A DNA stretch of 64,000 bases from Pseudomonas saliphila (GTDB lineage: Bacteria > Pseudomonadota > Gammaproteobacteria > Pseudomonadales > Pseudomonadaceae): the NCBI RefSeq assembly GCF_008638345.1, contig NZ_VTVA01000005.1:124001-188000 (forward strand), read 5' to 3'. A program made the position numbers and the translations under genes. Positions within the stretch are counted from its first letter, which is position 1; every line of letters starts with the position of its first letter. Of the stretch, positions 29,338 to 39,185 are shown piece by piece. Under the pieces are notes generated by a model. The model had not been told where the DNA came from. It was given only the letters and a program-made list of their open reading frames with translations, and made no database searches.

Positions 29338-30264
29338 CTAGTTCAAAGCAGTGCCGATGACCCTGGGCACACCCTCCTCCGCATACACCGCATCTCTGAT
29401 GGCGGTCCAGTCCAGCCGGTAGTTACTCACCAGTTCCGCACGCTCTTGCAGCAAGTCCTGAATTGCACCCTGACGATCCAGCGCGGACGGCAAGCCATGC
29501 TCGTCCAGAGGCGTATGGACTTCAAGCAGCAACTCTCCACTGCGCTCACCCAGCTTGAACGGTTGATTGATAATGCGCACCTCGGTACTCACCGGAACCT
29601 GAGGAAACAGCTGGGTAATGTCTTCGTTGCGCATGCGGAAACAGCCATGGCTGACACGCATGCCGATGCCGAAGTGCTTGTTGGTGCCGTGAATAACGTA
29701 GCCGCTCATTGCCAGGTTCATCTTGAACGGTCCCATGGGATTGTCCGGTCCAGGCGGGACGACCTCCGGCAGAAAATCACCCTCGGCAGCATGTTCCTCG
29801 CGTATGGACTTGGGCGGATACCAGGAAGGGTTCGCCTGTTTGCGTGCTACACGGGTTTCGCCAATGGGTGAAGACCAGCCTTCGCGGCCTATCCCCACGG
29901 GATACGTCACCACCTTGCCGCCGTCCGGTGGATAGAAATACAACCGGTACTCGGGCAGATTGATGACAATGCCCTGCCTCGGCGCAGCCGGAAGAACGTG
30001 CAGGCCAGGCATGGTCACCGTCTGGCCTTCTCCCGGCAACCAGGGATCGATCCCCGGATTGGCCGCGATCAGCTCGAGCTGACCGAAGCCATGCTCGTCA
30101 CCTAGTGCAGCGAAGGTATCTTCATACCGGGCAGTAACCTGATAGACCGATCCGACCAGCGTCTGCTCCGGTGCAGTCAGTGAATACTCAGCGCCATTGG
30201 CTGCGCCGCTCACCACCCAGGCGGTCAGCGCGATACGACCGAATGCTCTCGAGAAGGCTCCCAT
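29338..30264 (-). CDS. Periplasmic L,D-transpeptidase (YkuD family)
   Basis: A 308-residue exported enzyme that either cross-links peptidoglycan 3-3 or couples lipoproteins to it. After a signal peptide ending near NGAEYS, a LysM-like segment (ANPGIDPWLPGEGQTVTMPG) precedes the YkuD domain. The catalytic motif is HGTNKHFGIGMRVSHGCFRM, with the nucleophilic cysteine in SHGC. The start at 30264 has a GGAG site 9 nt upstream. ATG 30288 is in frame but has no ribosome site. The neighbouring oprI makes coupling of OprI to peptidoglycan a reasonable role (inference). Confidence 0.92.
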   Translation of the reverse strand: MGAFSRAFGRIALTAWVVSGAANGAEYSLTAPEQTLVGSVYQVTARYEDTFAALGDEHGFGQLELIAANPGIDPWLPGEGQTVTMPGLHVLPAAPRQGIVINLPEYRLYFYPPDGGKVVTYPVGIGREGWSSPIGETRVARKQANPSWYPPKSIREEHAAEGDFLPEVVPPGPDNPMGPFKMNLAMSGYVIHGTNKHFGIGMRVSHGCFRMRNEDITQLFPQVPVSTEVRIINQPFKLGERSGELLLEVHTPLDEHGLPSALDRQGAIQDLLQERAELVSNYRLDWTAIRDAVYAEEGVPRVIGTALN

Positions 30265-30268
30265 CGTG

Positions 30269-30700
30269 TCAGGCTCCAGAGATCGCATAGAGTTCGAACT
30301 GCCCCGTCTCCAGCGGTCCGGCGGCCCTACGCGGCGCTGCAGATCGCTTGCCTCCGCGCATGCTATGTGCCAGCGCCACGCAGTCGGGGCACAAACCTTT
30401 CAACAGCGCCCGACTGAGCTCCTGATAAGCCGGACGCGCCGGCAGCAGATCACCGCACAAGGTCCGTTCCCGTGGTACGTCCAGACGCATATTGATATCC
30501 ACCAGATGCTGATGCCATGGATCGCCCACAAACAGATCGCGCTGCTCGTCCTGCTCCACCACGCACCAGCGTCTGGCCAACCACGACAGCGACACACCAC
30601 CACCAGCGGTCATTGGCAGCTCCACGCGGACGGCAGTAAAGGCACATTGCCCCACCGTCCCGGCAATAAGCCCGCTTGCGCTGCCTGCTGTCCAATCCAA
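30269..30700 (-). CDS. Hypothetical protein with a CPDC motif
   Basis: A 143-residue protein that I do not recognise. It is hydrophilic and has no signal peptide. It contains five cysteines, with the pair GLCPDCVALAHS near residue 105 and a further Cys in RTLCGDLL. It ends 4 bp before the start of the L,D-transpeptidase and probably shares its transcript. Metal binding or a structural disulfide is possible, but no fold is evident. The coding status rests on position and a coherent open frame. Confidence 0.6.
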   Translation of the reverse strand: MDWTAGSASGLIAGTVGQCAFTAVRVELPMTAGGGVSLSWLARRWCVVEQDEQRDLFVGDPWHQHLVDINMRLDVPRERTLCGDLLPARPAYQELSRALLKGLCPDCVALAHSMRGGKRSAAPRRAAGPLETGQFELYAISGA

Positions 30701-30793
30701 ATAACCAAACTACTCTCCTCGTACCGTGCGCAGAAATAGGGGGCCTTAGTAGCCAGGTCAACGACCGGAGTAATCATGGATCCCGGTGATTGC

Positions 30794-31411
30794 TCATTGC
30801 TGATCGAGCCAGTCCTTGATCAGCGGCCATGCATTTTCCAGCAAAATCGGTTGAGCCTGGGCAGTGGGGTGAATTCTATCCGATTGCATCAAATCCGCTA
30901 CCTCGGCGACGTCTACAAGGAAGAACGGCATCAGCGGCACGTCTTTGTCAGTATTTATGTCAGCGAACACCTGCTCGAATGCCTGGGTATAGCGCACGCC
31001 GTAGTTTGGCGGTATGCGCATTCCCAGCAGCACCACATCAGCGCCGGCCTCGCGCGATCTGTCGACCATAGCCGCCAGATTCTGCTGCATCTCGGTTGGT
31101 TTGAGTCCGCGCAGACCATCATTGCCACCGAGTTCGATGACGACCAGCTCGGGTTCATGTTTCTCGAGCAGCTGCGGTAAACGTGCGTGCCCCCCCGCGG
31201 TGGTGTCACCGCTAACCGAGGCGTTTACCACCCGGTGCGGGTAACCTTCATCGCTGATACGCTCCTGCAATAGCGTCACCCAACCCTGCTCGATTTCCAG
31301 ACCGAAAGCGGCGCTGATACTATCGCCGACAATCAATATGTTTTGGGCAGCCGCCGGCAACGCAAGCAGGCAGAACAGGCAGGTAGCCAGGCATTTCTTC
31401 AGCAACTTCAT
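30794..31411 (-). CDS. tesA: Arylesterase / acyl-CoA thioesterase I / lysophospholipase TesA
   Basis: SGNH-hydrolase of 205 residues, exported to the periplasm by a signal peptide ending in LPAAAQ. Blocks I, II, III and V are complete: VGDSISAAFG (nucleophile Ser), SGDTTAGGHARLP, GGNDGLRGL and DRIHPTAQAQP (Asp and His of the triad). The start at 31411 gives a normal signal peptide. Its start codon is 12 bp from that of the divergent ABC ATPase gene, so each ribosome site lies beside or inside the opposite reading frame. Confidence 0.96.
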   Translation of the reverse strand: MKLLKKCLATCLFCLLALPAAAQNILIVGDSISAAFGLEIEQGWVTLLQERISDEGYPHRVVNASVSGDTTAGGHARLPQLLEKHEPELVVIELGGNDGLRGLKPTEMQQNLAAMVDRSREAGADVVLLGMRIPPNYGVRYTQAFEQVFADINTDKDVPLMPFFLVDVAEVADLMQSDRIHPTAQAQPILLENAWPLIKDWLDQQ

Positions 31412-31423
31412 AAGGCATCCACC

Positions 31424-32104
31424 ATGTCCGAAAGCGTGATAATCGCCAGCCACCTTAGCAAAGTCGTCCGTAGCTCGGAAGCAGAGCTGACCATTCTCGA
31501 CAATGTCAGTCTGAGCATCGAACGCGGCAGCAGCGTGGCGATTGTCGGCGCCTCTGGCTCGGGCAAATCGACTCTCCTCAGCCTGCTCGCCGGGCTGGAT
31601 CTGCCGACCACCGGCGAGGTCATACTGGCTGGCCAGCCACTGGGCAAGCTAGATGAGGATCAGCGGGCGGCGCTACGCGCACAACATGTCGGCTTCGTCT
31701 TTCAATCCTTCCAGTTGCTCGCCAGCCTGACGGCGTTGGAAAACGTCATGCTCCCGCTCGAACTGCATGACCGTAAGGACGCCCGCGAGCGCGCCACTCA
31801 GCTGCTGGACCGGGTAGGTCTGGGCCAGCGGACCACACACTACCCGTCCCAGCTGTCCGGCGGTGAGCAGCAACGCGTGGCGATAGCCCGGGCATTCGCC
31901 AGCGAGCCCGACATCCTTTTCGCTGACGAGCCAACCGGCAACCTGGATGCCGGCACCGGTCAACGCATCACCGACCTGCTCTTTCAGCTGAATCAGGAAC
32001 AGGGCGCGACGCTGGTTATGGTCACCCATGACCAGCGTCTGGCTGAACGCTGCGAGTCGGCACTGCATCTGGAAGCCGGCCGCTTGCTGGAGCCGGTCGC
32101 ATGA
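31424..32104 (+). CDS. ABC transporter ATP-binding protein (LolD/YbbA type)
   Basis: A 226-residue ATPase of the MacB/LolD class. Walker [10 protein letters not shown], the Q-loop FVFQSF, the signature [15 protein letters not shown], Walker [13 protein letters not shown] and the switch histidine in MVTHDQ are all intact. The start at 31424 is chosen for normal length; the longer open frame overlaps tesA. It overlaps the permease gene by 4 bp (ATGA), so the two form one system. E. coli YbbA-YbbP beside tesA is the same arrangement. The substrate is unknown. Confidence 0.93.
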   Translation: MSESVIIASHLSKVVRSSEAELTILDNVSLSIERGSSVAIVGASGSGKSTLLSLLAGLDLPTTGEVILAGQPLGKLDEDQRAALRAQHVGFVFQSFQLLASLTALENVMLPLELHDRKDARERATQLLDRVGLGQRTTHYPSQLSGGEQQRVAIARAFASEPDILFADEPTGNLDAGTGQRITDLLFQLNQEQGATLVMVTHDQRLAERCESALHLEAGRLLEPVA

Positions 32105-34602
32105 GCGGGCGCAGCCTTCCGCTGGCGACCCGGTTGCTCGCCCGGGAATGGCGAGCCGGCGAACTGCGTGTGCTGATTTTCGCGCTGGTGATAGCGGTCC
32201 TGGTCAGTACGGCCATCAGCTTCTTTACCGACCGTTTACAACGCGGCATGGTCAGTCGCGCTGCCGAGTTCCTCGGCGCGGATATGGTGGTGTCCTCACG
32301 CGCGCCGCTGCCCGAGGCGTTTCTTCAGCAGGCTGTGCAGCTTGGGCTGAATCATACCCACCTGGTCGAGTTTGCCAGTGTCACGGCGAGCGAGAACGAG
32401 ATGCAGCTATCAAGCATCAAGGCGGCCGGCCCGGGTTATCCGCTGCGCGGGCAAGTACGCATCAGTGATGAGCTGTTTGGCGCTGAACGCGTGCCTGACG
32501 GCATCCCACCGCCCGGGGAGGTCTGGATAGAGCCACGTCTGCTGACTATTCTCGACCTTGAACCGGGGGACACGCTGGAAGTGGGCTACAGCAATCTGCG
32601 TATCGCTGCGCTGCTGACCCACGAACCGGATCGCGCGGGTGATTTTTACAGCCTTAACCCTCGCGTGCTGATGAACCTGGCGGATCTTGAGGCCACACGC
32701 GTCATCCAGCCGGGCAGCCGGGAGCGCTATCGTCTATTGCTCAGCGGCAGTGAAGGCGCACAATCGGCCTTCCGCCAATGGGTGACGCCGCGCTTGGAGG
32801 CCAATCAACGGCTGACCACGGTCGGCGACGATAACCAGCGCATCGGTAGTGCGCTGGACCGTGCCAGTCAGTTCCTGGGCATCGCCAGCATTGCCGCGGT
32901 GGTACTGGCGGGCGTGGCAGTGGCGCTGTCGGCCAGCCGTTTCGCTACCCGGCATTTCGATACCAGCGCCTTGCTCCGCTCCATGGGAGCGAGCCGACGT
33001 CGCGTCATGAGCATTTTCACCATCCAGCTGGCCGTTATTGGGCTGTTCGCCACCTTGATCGGGCTGGCCCTCGGCTGGTTGATGCAGTGGGGGCTAGTAG
33101 CGGTACTGCGCGATCTGCTACCGCCGAACCTGCCTGGTGTGGGTCTGAAACCCTTGCTGGTGGGTGCCGCCACGGGGTTTATTGGGTTGGCCGGCTTCGC
33201 CCTGCCGCCTTTGCTGCGCCTCGGGCAGGTTGCGCCTTTGCGTGTACTGAGGCGCGATCTTGCGCCCTTGCCGAGCAGTGGCTGGTTGATCTATGGGCTG
33301 GCATTTGCAGCGCTGACCATTCTGATGTGGCAATTCACCGGCAATCTGCAAATCACCCTTGCGGTGGTGTTTGGAGGCGCTGCGGCGGCATTGCTGCTCG
33401 GGCTACTGGCCTGGCTGTTGCTGCGTGTGATAGGTCAACGGCTGCGCCATGCCAGCCTGGCCTGGCGCCTCGGCACCGGCCAGTTGCTCAAGCAACCGAC
33501 AGTCGCAGCCGGACAGGTTCTGGCCTTCGGCCTGATCATGATGTCCATGGTGGTCATACTGATTCTGCGCACTGAGCTGCTGGATGCCTGGCAGGCCCAA
33601 CTGCCGGACGACGCGCCCAACCATTTCGCGATGAATATCCTGCCTGACGAAGAACAGGCGTTCCGCGCGAAGCTGGATGAAATCGGTGCAGTGGCCGCCC
33701 CGCTGTATCCGATCACCCCCGGGCGCCTGACCGAAATCAACGGCGAGCCGGTGCGCGAGCTGGTCACCAAGGAGACCCAGGCGGAGCGCGCGATCAATCG
33801 TGACCTGAGTCTGACCTGGTCAGCAGACTTGCCGCCGGACAACCGTCTGCGCGATGGGCAATGGTGGGATCAGCTGCCGCCGGACGACGCACCCAGGGTA
33901 TCGATCGAGGCCGAACTGGCAGACAACCTGGGCGTTGAACTCGGCGATGTATTGACCTTTGTCATCGCCGGCATGGTCATCGAAACACCGGTTGTCAGCA
34001 TCCGTGAAGTGGAGTGGGATAATTTCACGCCGAATTTCTTCATGATCTTCTCGCCCGGGACTCTGGCCGAGGTGCCTACCACCCTTCTGACCAGCTTCAG
34101 CCTGCCCACCGAGCAACGCGAGGATCTGCGCGACCTGGTCCGAGCCTTCCCGGCCATGACCTTGCTGGAAGTGGAAGCCATCCTGCAGCAGATCCGCGAC
34201 ATCCTTTCGCAGGTCACCCTGGCGGTGGAATACGTGCTGATCTTTGTGCTGCTGGCTGGGTTTACCGTGCTCTTTGCCTCCTTGCAAGCCACGCTGGATA
34301 CGCGACGGTATGAAGGCGCGCTGCTGCGCACCCTGGGCGCGCGCAAATCCCTGTTACGACAAGCCAACCGTCTGGAATTTGCTCTACTCGGAGCCTTGTC
34401 CGGTTTACTGGCTATTGCCGCTGCCGAACTCATCACCCTGCTGTTATACCGCTTCGCACTCGATCTGGAATGGAGTCCGCATTGGCTGCTATGGCTATTG
34501 GTGCCGCTCGCCGGGGCGCTACTCATCGGTATAGCGGGCGCCCTGGGTACGCGGGCAGTGGTTAACCAGAGCCCCATGCGACTGATCAATCAGGGAAACT
34601 GA
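32101..34602 (+). CDS. ABC transporter permease, FtsX family (YbbP-like)
   Basis: An 833-residue inner-membrane permease. The N-terminal helix near residues 20-40 precedes a large periplasmic domain. A first FtsX domain has three helices between about residues 255 and 375. A central part with further helices and a second periplasmic region follows. The last FtsX domain covers roughly residues 705-825. This duplicated architecture is typical of YbbP. It partners the ATPase just upstream and presumably performs mechanotransmission or lipid/lipoprotein work rather than classical import (inference). greB starts 2 bp after its stop. Confidence 0.9.
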   Translation: MSGRSLPLATRLLAREWRAGELRVLIFALVIAVLVSTAISFFTDRLQRGMVSRAAEFLGADMVVSSRAPLPEAFLQQAVQLGLNHTHLVEFASVTASENEMQLSSIKAAGPGYPLRGQVRISDELFGAERVPDGIPPPGEVWIEPRLLTILDLEPGDTLEVGYSNLRIAALLTHEPDRAGDFYSLNPRVLMNLADLEATRVIQPGSRERYRLLLSGSEGAQSAFRQWVTPRLEANQRLTTVGDDNQRIGSALDRASQFLGIASIAAVVLAGVAVALSASRFATRHFDTSALLRSMGASRRRVMSIFTIQLAVIGLFATLIGLALGWLMQWGLVAVLRDLLPPNLPGVGLKPLLVGAATGFIGLAGFALPPLLRLGQVAPLRVLRRDLAPLPSSGWLIYGLAFAALTILMWQFTGNLQITLAVVFGGAAAALLLGLLAWLLLRVIGQRLRHASLAWRLGTGQLLKQPTVAAGQVLAFGLIMMSMVVILILRTELLDAWQAQLPDDAPNHFAMNILPDEEQAFRAKLDEIGAVAAPLYPITPGRLTEINGEPVRELVTKETQAERAINRDLSLTWSADLPPDNRLRDGQWWDQLPPDDAPRVSIEAELADNLGVELGDVLTFVIAGMVIETPVVSIREVEWDNFTPNFFMIFSPGTLAEVPTTLLTSFSLPTEQREDLRDLVRAFPAMTLLEVEAILQQIRDILSQVTLAVEYVLIFVLLAGFTVLFASLQATLDTRRYEGALLRTLGARKSLLRQANRLEFALLGALSGLLAIAAAELITLLLYRFALDLEWSPHWLLWLLVPLAGALLIGIAGALGTRAVVNQSPMRLINQGN

Positions 34603-34604
34603 AC

Positions 34605-35108
34605 ATGAGCCGTTACCGTCCACCGCGTTCCGCCGGAACGCCCTTGATCACCGCCGCCGGCGCGCAGCGGCTACGCGACGAACTGCATGAGCTATGGCAT
34701 GTCCAGCGCCCCGCCATCACCCAGTCTGTCAGCGAGGCAGCGGCCCAGGGCGATCGCTCGGAGAACGCAGAATATACGTACGGGAAAAAGATGCTGCGGC
34801 AAATCGACAGCCGCGTGCGCTTCCTGCGCCGTCGCCTGGAAAACCTCAAGATCGTCGATCAGCCGCCCGCCGACCGCAGCAAGGTGTTCTTCGGCGCAAC
34901 GGTTGAGCTGGAGGATGAAGAGGGTGAGGTGCAGACGTTGCGCATCGTCGGGCCGGACGAGATCGAACCCAAACTCCAACACATCAGCATCGACAGTCCG
35001 ATGGCCCGGGCACTGCTAGGCAAAACCCTGGATGACGAAGTAGTAGTGCGCGCCCCCTCGGGCGAGCGCAGCTACTACGTCATCGCTATCGAGTATCCGG
35101 ACCTATAA
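34605..35108 (+). CDS. greB: Transcription elongation factor GreB
   Basis: A 167-residue factor that enters the RNA polymerase secondary channel and restarts backtracked complexes. The N-terminal coiled coil carries the acidic tip GDRSENAEYTYGKKMLRQID, which identifies the GreB rather than GreA branch. The C-terminal FKBP-like domain contains FFGATVELEDEEG and SPMARALLGKTLDDEV. The start 2 bp after the ABC permease suggests translational coupling. Confidence 0.95.
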   Translation: MSRYRPPRSAGTPLITAAGAQRLRDELHELWHVQRPAITQSVSEAAAQGDRSENAEYTYGKKMLRQIDSRVRFLRRRLENLKIVDQPPADRSKVFFGATVELEDEEGEVQTLRIVGPDEIEPKLQHISIDSPMARALLGKTLDDEVVVRAPSGERSYYVIAIEYPDL

Positions 35109-35218
35109 AGCCGCGCCCCTCTCTATATCTCGGCCCGCAGCCTCGCCCCGGAGGAGTGTCGCCCTCGGCACGACCTGGCCGGTAGGCCAGCCAACGCTGC
35201 GTGCACTAACAGCCCCAG

Positions 35219-35260
35219 GGCGTCCGATGGACGCCATCGCGGCGAGTCGCCCCTCCCACA
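35219..35260 (+). repeat. REP-like palindromic repeat, second locus
   Basis: GGCGTCC-GAT-GGACGCC, followed by the same tail as the copy at 22401-22442 (36 of 42 positions identical). It lies in the 207-bp gap between the convergent greB and hydroquinone reductase genes, a usual REP location. Confidence 0.75.
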
Positions 35261-35315
35261 GTCAGGGTGCGGCGTCTGCTGCGACACCAAACTAAGCTAT
35301 GCACTGAGCAAGCCA

Positions 35316-36272
35316 CTACACGTACCCATCGATTTGCCCACAGCCCCGCCCGTGCGGAAGCGTCAGGTCCAGCCCGTCACCCAAGGGAACGATACGGGTC
35401 GGGTTGATGGTTGCGTGACTGTAGTAGTAATGTTGCTTGATATGTTCCAGATTCACCGTTTCGGCAATGTCCGGCATCTGGTACAACTCCCGCACAAAGC
35501 CGGTGATATTCGGGTAGTCCTCGATGCGCCGGATATTGCACTTGAAATGACCGTGATACACCGGGTCGAAACGCACCAGCGTGGTGAACAGGCGCCAGTC
35601 CGCTTCGGTAAGCTGACCGCCGGCCAGATAACGGCGCTCGCTCAATAGTTGCTCGACCCAGTCCAGCGCCTGGAACAACTCGGTGCATTCCTTTTCGTAC
35701 ACGTCCTGGCTGGTAGCAAAGCCGGCCTTGTACACGCCATTGTTGATATGGTCGTACACCCGCTCATTGATCCGGTCGATTTCTCCCCGCAGCGCCTCGG
35801 GATAATAATCGTCGGTATTACCGGTGAGCTCGTTGAATGCGCTGTTGAAGATGCGGATGATCTCGGCCGACTCGTTGTTGACGATGGTTTCTTCGCGGGT
35901 ATCCCACAGCACTGGCACCGTCACCCGACCGGTATAGTCCGACTTGGCCCGGGTATAGAGTTGATAGTGCCGCGTAAATCCATAAAGAGGCTCCGGCGGA
36001 TCGTAGGTCCAGCCTTCCTCAAGCATGGGCGGTTCCACCCAGGTGACGCCGATATGCGGCTCAAGCCCTTTCAGGCGGCGCATGATCAAGGTGCGGTGAG
36101 CCCAGGGACAGGCCAGAGATACATAGAGGTGATAGCGTCCCGATTCTGGTGCGAATCGACCACCGGTCTCCACGCGGTTGCGGAACCCGGCATCCTCACG
36201 TACAAAGGCTCCGCCGGTGCTTTTGGTGTCATACCACTCATCGTGCCAGGTACCCTTTACGAGGCGCCCCAT
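35316..36272 (-). CDS. Glutathionyl-hydroquinone reductase (YqjG/Xi-class GST)
   Basis: A 318-residue cytoplasmic glutathione transferase that reduces glutathionyl-hydroquinones. The catalytic cysteine C55 is in ACPWAHRT. Preceding aromatic-rich sequence, VNNESAEIIRIFN and the C-terminal all-helical domain with GQLTEADWRLFTTLVRFD fit the Xi class. The extended C-terminal tail after VRELYQMPDIAETVN, including the HYYYSH segment, is also typical. It converges with greB and is divergent from the helicase gene. Confidence 0.93.
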   Translation of the reverse strand: MGRLVKGTWHDEWYDTKSTGGAFVREDAGFRNRVETGGRFAPESGRYHLYVSLACPWAHRTLIMRRLKGLEPHIGVTWVEPPMLEEGWTYDPPEPLYGFTRHYQLYTRAKSDYTGRVTVPVLWDTREETIVNNESAEIIRIFNSAFNELTGNTDDYYPEALRGEIDRINERVYDHINNGVYKAGFATSQDVYEKECTELFQALDWVEQLLSERRYLAGGQLTEADWRLFTTLVRFDPVYHGHFKCNIRRIEDYPNITGFVRELYQMPDIAETVNLEHIKQHYYYSHATINPTRIVPLGDGLDLTLPHGRGCGQIDGYV

Positions 36273-36414
36273 ATCTCATCCTCCTGTCTGTCGTGCGGCT
36301 CTCCAGCCTGACAGCTGGCAGGCGCGATGACCAGTTTCGAAAAACGTTGCGGCAAAATCTCTGCTTTGCGCGTATACTCTTCGATCTAATTATTCCCCAA
36401 GGTTCACTTCAAGT

Positions 36415-38124
36415 ATGTCCGATACCGCTCCGGCGGCACCGCAGTTTGCCGATCTTGGCTTACCTGCACCGCTCCTTGAGGCTCTTGCCAGCCTCGGTTA
36501 TGAAACACCCTCCCCAATCCAAGCCGAGGCCATTCCGACTCTGCTGGCCGGCAGTGACCTGTTGGGCCTGGCCCAGACCGGCACCGGCAAAACCGCAGCC
36601 TTCGCGCTGCCGGTTCTGGCTGGCATCGACGTCAGTCTGCGTGCAACTCAGGCATTGGTGCTTACACCTACCCGCGAGTTGGCACTGCAGGTAGCAGAAG
36701 CATTGCAGCGCTATGCGCAGAACATGCGTGGCTTTTCGGTTCTGGCGCTATATGGCGGATCCGCCTTTGCTCCCCAGTTCAAGGCTCTGGAGCGCGGCGT
36801 GCACGTCGTCGTCGCCACGCCTGGCCGTCTGACCGATCACATGCGTCGTGGCAGCATCAAGTTCGACAACATGCGCTTCCTGGTGTTGGACGAAGCTGAC
36901 GAGATGCTCAAGATGGGCTTCGCCGACGATCTCGATGCTGTTTTCGAGAAAGTCCCGGCCACCACCCAGAAGGCACTGTTCTCCGCAACCATGCCGGCTG
37001 GCGTGCGTACCGTAGCGCGCAAGCACATGAAGGACCCGAAGGAAATCCGCCTTCACAGCGGCAAGACCAGCAGCCTGGATACTATTACCCAGAAAGTCTG
37101 GGAAGTGTCCAATCACCACAAACTGGATGCCATGACCCGTCTGCTCGAAGTCGAGCCGGTGGAAGCCATGCTCGTCTTCGTTCGCACCAAGACCGCCAGT
37201 ATGGAATTGGCCGAGCGGCTGGAAGCGCGTGGTTTCTCCGCGGCAGCGCTGAATGGCGATCTGAGTCAGCAGCTTCGCGAGCAGGTCGTTGACCGTCTCA
37301 AGCGTGGATTGCTCGACATCGTGGTCGCGACTGACGTTGCGGCGCGTGGTCTGGACGTGGATCGCATCACCCACGTACTGAACTATGACCTGCCCCACGA
37401 CAGCGAATCCTATGTTCACCGTATCGGTCGAACCGGCCGTGCTGGTCGCACAGGCACAGCGATTCTGTTCGCCACCCCGCGTGAGCGTCGCCTGCTGCAC
37501 CTGCTGGAAAAGGCCACTGGCCAGAAGATCGAACCCCAGCAGCTGCCAAGTGCCGATGCCGTGCGTACCGGTCGTCTGAGCAAGCTGGCCAAGCGTTTGA
37601 ACACCGCCCGTGAGAACACCGGTGCGTTGCAGCAGCAGCTGGTCAATGACCTGCTCGAGCTGACCAATATGGATTCAAATGAACTGGCGGCCAGTCTGCT
37701 GGCGATTCTGCCCAGCGCGAAAACTCTGGTTGAGCCCGTTGCCGATCTGCCCGCCGCCCCGCCGCGTCGCGAAACCAGCGATGACCGCGACAGTGGCCTG
37801 GTCCGTTATAAGGTCCAGGGTGGTCGCTCCAACGGTCTGATGCCCAAGCCGCTGGTTGATGCACTGGTGCGGCATGCGCGTCTGCAGCGTCAACAGATTG
37901 GTCATATCAAGATGTTCACCGAGCATACCGGCGTTTATCTGCCGCCGCTTGATGACGCTACCCTAGCCAAGCTGTCGACCATCGAGATCAACGGCGTTGC
38001 CCTGCAAATCCGTGCCTGGCCCCTGCCACCGGGTGAAACAGACCGTCCGCCACGCAGCAGCCGTCCGCCGCGCAAGGACTTCCCCAGCAAGCCCCGCGCG
38101 CCACGGCCACCTCGTAGCGAGTGA
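36415..38124 (+). CDS. deaD: ATP-dependent RNA helicase DeaD/CsdA type
   Basis: A 569-residue DEAD-box helicase for ribosome assembly and mRNA decay, especially in the cold. The motifs are in order: Q motif (YETPSPIQ), I AQTGTGKT, Ia PTRELA, Ib [36 protein letters not shown] and [16 protein letters not shown] DbpA-like RNA-binding domain occupies about residues 465-540, and a basic Pro/Arg-rich tail follows. A TATACT element at 36373-36378 may be its -10 box, but no -35 at proper spacing was found. It is followed directly by tatD. Confidence 0.94.
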   Translation: MSDTAPAAPQFADLGLPAPLLEALASLGYETPSPIQAEAIPTLLAGSDLLGLAQTGTGKTAAFALPVLAGIDVSLRATQALVLTPTRELALQVAEALQRYAQNMRGFSVLALYGGSAFAPQFKALERGVHVVVATPGRLTDHMRRGSIKFDNMRFLVLDEADEMLKMGFADDLDAVFEKVPATTQKALFSATMPAGVRTVARKHMKDPKEIRLHSGKTSSLDTITQKVWEVSNHHKLDAMTRLLEVEPVEAMLVFVRTKTASMELAERLEARGFSAAALNGDLSQQLREQVVDRLKRGLLDIVVATDVAARGLDVDRITHVLNYDLPHDSESYVHRIGRTGRAGRTGTAILFATPRERRLLHLLEKATGQKIEPQQLPSADAVRTGRLSKLAKRLNTARENTGALQQQLVNDLLELTNMDSNELAASLLAILPSAKTLVEPVADLPAAPPRRETSDDRDSGLVRYKVQGGRSNGLMPKPLVDALVRHARLQRQQIGHIKMFTEHTGVYLPPLDDATLAKLSTIEINGVALQIRAWPLPPGETDRPPRSSRPPRKDFPSKPRAPRPPRSE

Positions 38125-38135
38125 TAGCCTCGCCC

Positions 38136-38930
38136 ATGGAATGGATCGACATCGGCGTCAATCTGACTGACGCCGCTTTTGATAAAGACCGTGAGGCGGT
38201 GCTGGACCGGGCTCGTGAAGCAGGCGTCAGGCAGATTGTGCTGACGTCCACTTCTCTTGATAGCTGTGCGGATACCCAGGCGCTTTGCGCCCAGGCATCC
38301 GGCCAGCTGTTTTGTACCGCCGGGGTCCACCCCCATGAAGCCCGCCACTGGAATGCCTCCCACGCCTCCAACCTGCGCTCGTTAGCCGACGCTGAATGCG
38401 TTAAAGCGATTGGTGAATGCGGCCTGGACTTCAACCGCGATTTTTCCCCTCGACCATTGCAGATCAAAGCGCTCGAAGATCAACTCAGCCTGGCAGCCGA
38501 ACTCGGTTACCCGGTATTCTTGCATGAACGCGATGCTAGCCAAACCTTGATAGAACTGCTCGCCGACTATCGTGACCGTCTGCCCGCCGCGGTGGTGCAT
38601 TGCTTCACGGCCGACAAGCAAGCCCTGTATCGCTATCTGGATATGGATCTGCACATTGGCATCACAGGCTGGATATGCGATGAGCGACGCGGCACCCACT
38701 TGCGTCCCTTGATGCAGGATATTCCCGCTGGCCGCCTGATGCTGGAGACCGACGCACCCTGGCTCCTGCCCCGCACCCTGACCGTCAAGCCGAAGAACCG
38801 GCGCAATGAACCGGCCTTTTTGCCTGAAGTGGCAGAGATGGTTGCCCAGTGCCGCAACGAAAGCCTCGAAGCACTCAGCCTGCATACCTGCGCTACGGCC
38901 AGAGCATTCTTTAATCTCCCATCCTGCTAA
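38136..38930 (+). CDS. tatD: TatD-family metal-dependent DNase
   Basis: A 264-residue TIM-barrel hydrolase, probably a 3'-5' DNase acting in DNA repair. Metal ligands are visible: a divergent first motif ([10 protein letters not shown], where many paralogues have HxH), [38 protein letters not shown] and the [12 protein letters not shown] signature. The start at 38136 fits the family. A GTG at 38121 overlapping the helicase stop would add five residues. It is probably cotranscribed with deaD. Confidence 0.93.
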   Translation: MEWIDIGVNLTDAAFDKDREAVLDRAREAGVRQIVLTSTSLDSCADTQALCAQASGQLFCTAGVHPHEARHWNASHASNLRSLADAECVKAIGECGLDFNRDFSPRPLQIKALEDQLSLAAELGYPVFLHERDASQTLIELLADYRDRLPAAVVHCFTADKQALYRYLDMDLHIGITGWICDERRGTHLRPLMQDIPAGRLMLETDAPWLLPRTLTVKPKNRRNEPAFLPEVAEMVAQCRNESLEALSLHTCATARAFFNLPSC

Positions 38931-39093
38931 CGCTAGCCCGGGATGCTTCACTGCTTCTGGCGCACGCCGGATCGTGCATTCCACCATTCGGACCAACGGT
39001 CCAGAATCGCCTACTGACGGCGTTATTCGACGCATTCCGTGACCTGTCAAGGTGTCTATCCAATACTGGCCTACCGCTAGTCGCACAGACCTT

Positions 39094-39110
39094 GGAATTT
39101 CCGAAATTCC
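39094..39110. promoter_or_regulatory. Inverted repeat upstream of dacB
   Basis: GGAATTTCCGAAATTCC is a perfect inverted repeat (7-bp arms, 3-nt centre) 76-92 bp before the dacB start, in a 255-bp gap with no gene. It could be an operator; no regulator is identified. Confidence 0.4.
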
Positions 39111-39185
39111 GAGCAATGATGGGTACTTACAGGGTCCTATTCAGGCTCAACCTTCATTCAGACCGTATTCGGAGTTCTCCGATTC

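Noticed and set aside
36373-36378. TATACT as the -10 box of the deaD promoter
   Set aside because: The nearest -35-like sequence (TTGCGG) is 20 bp away; the evidence is too weak for a separate promoter call.
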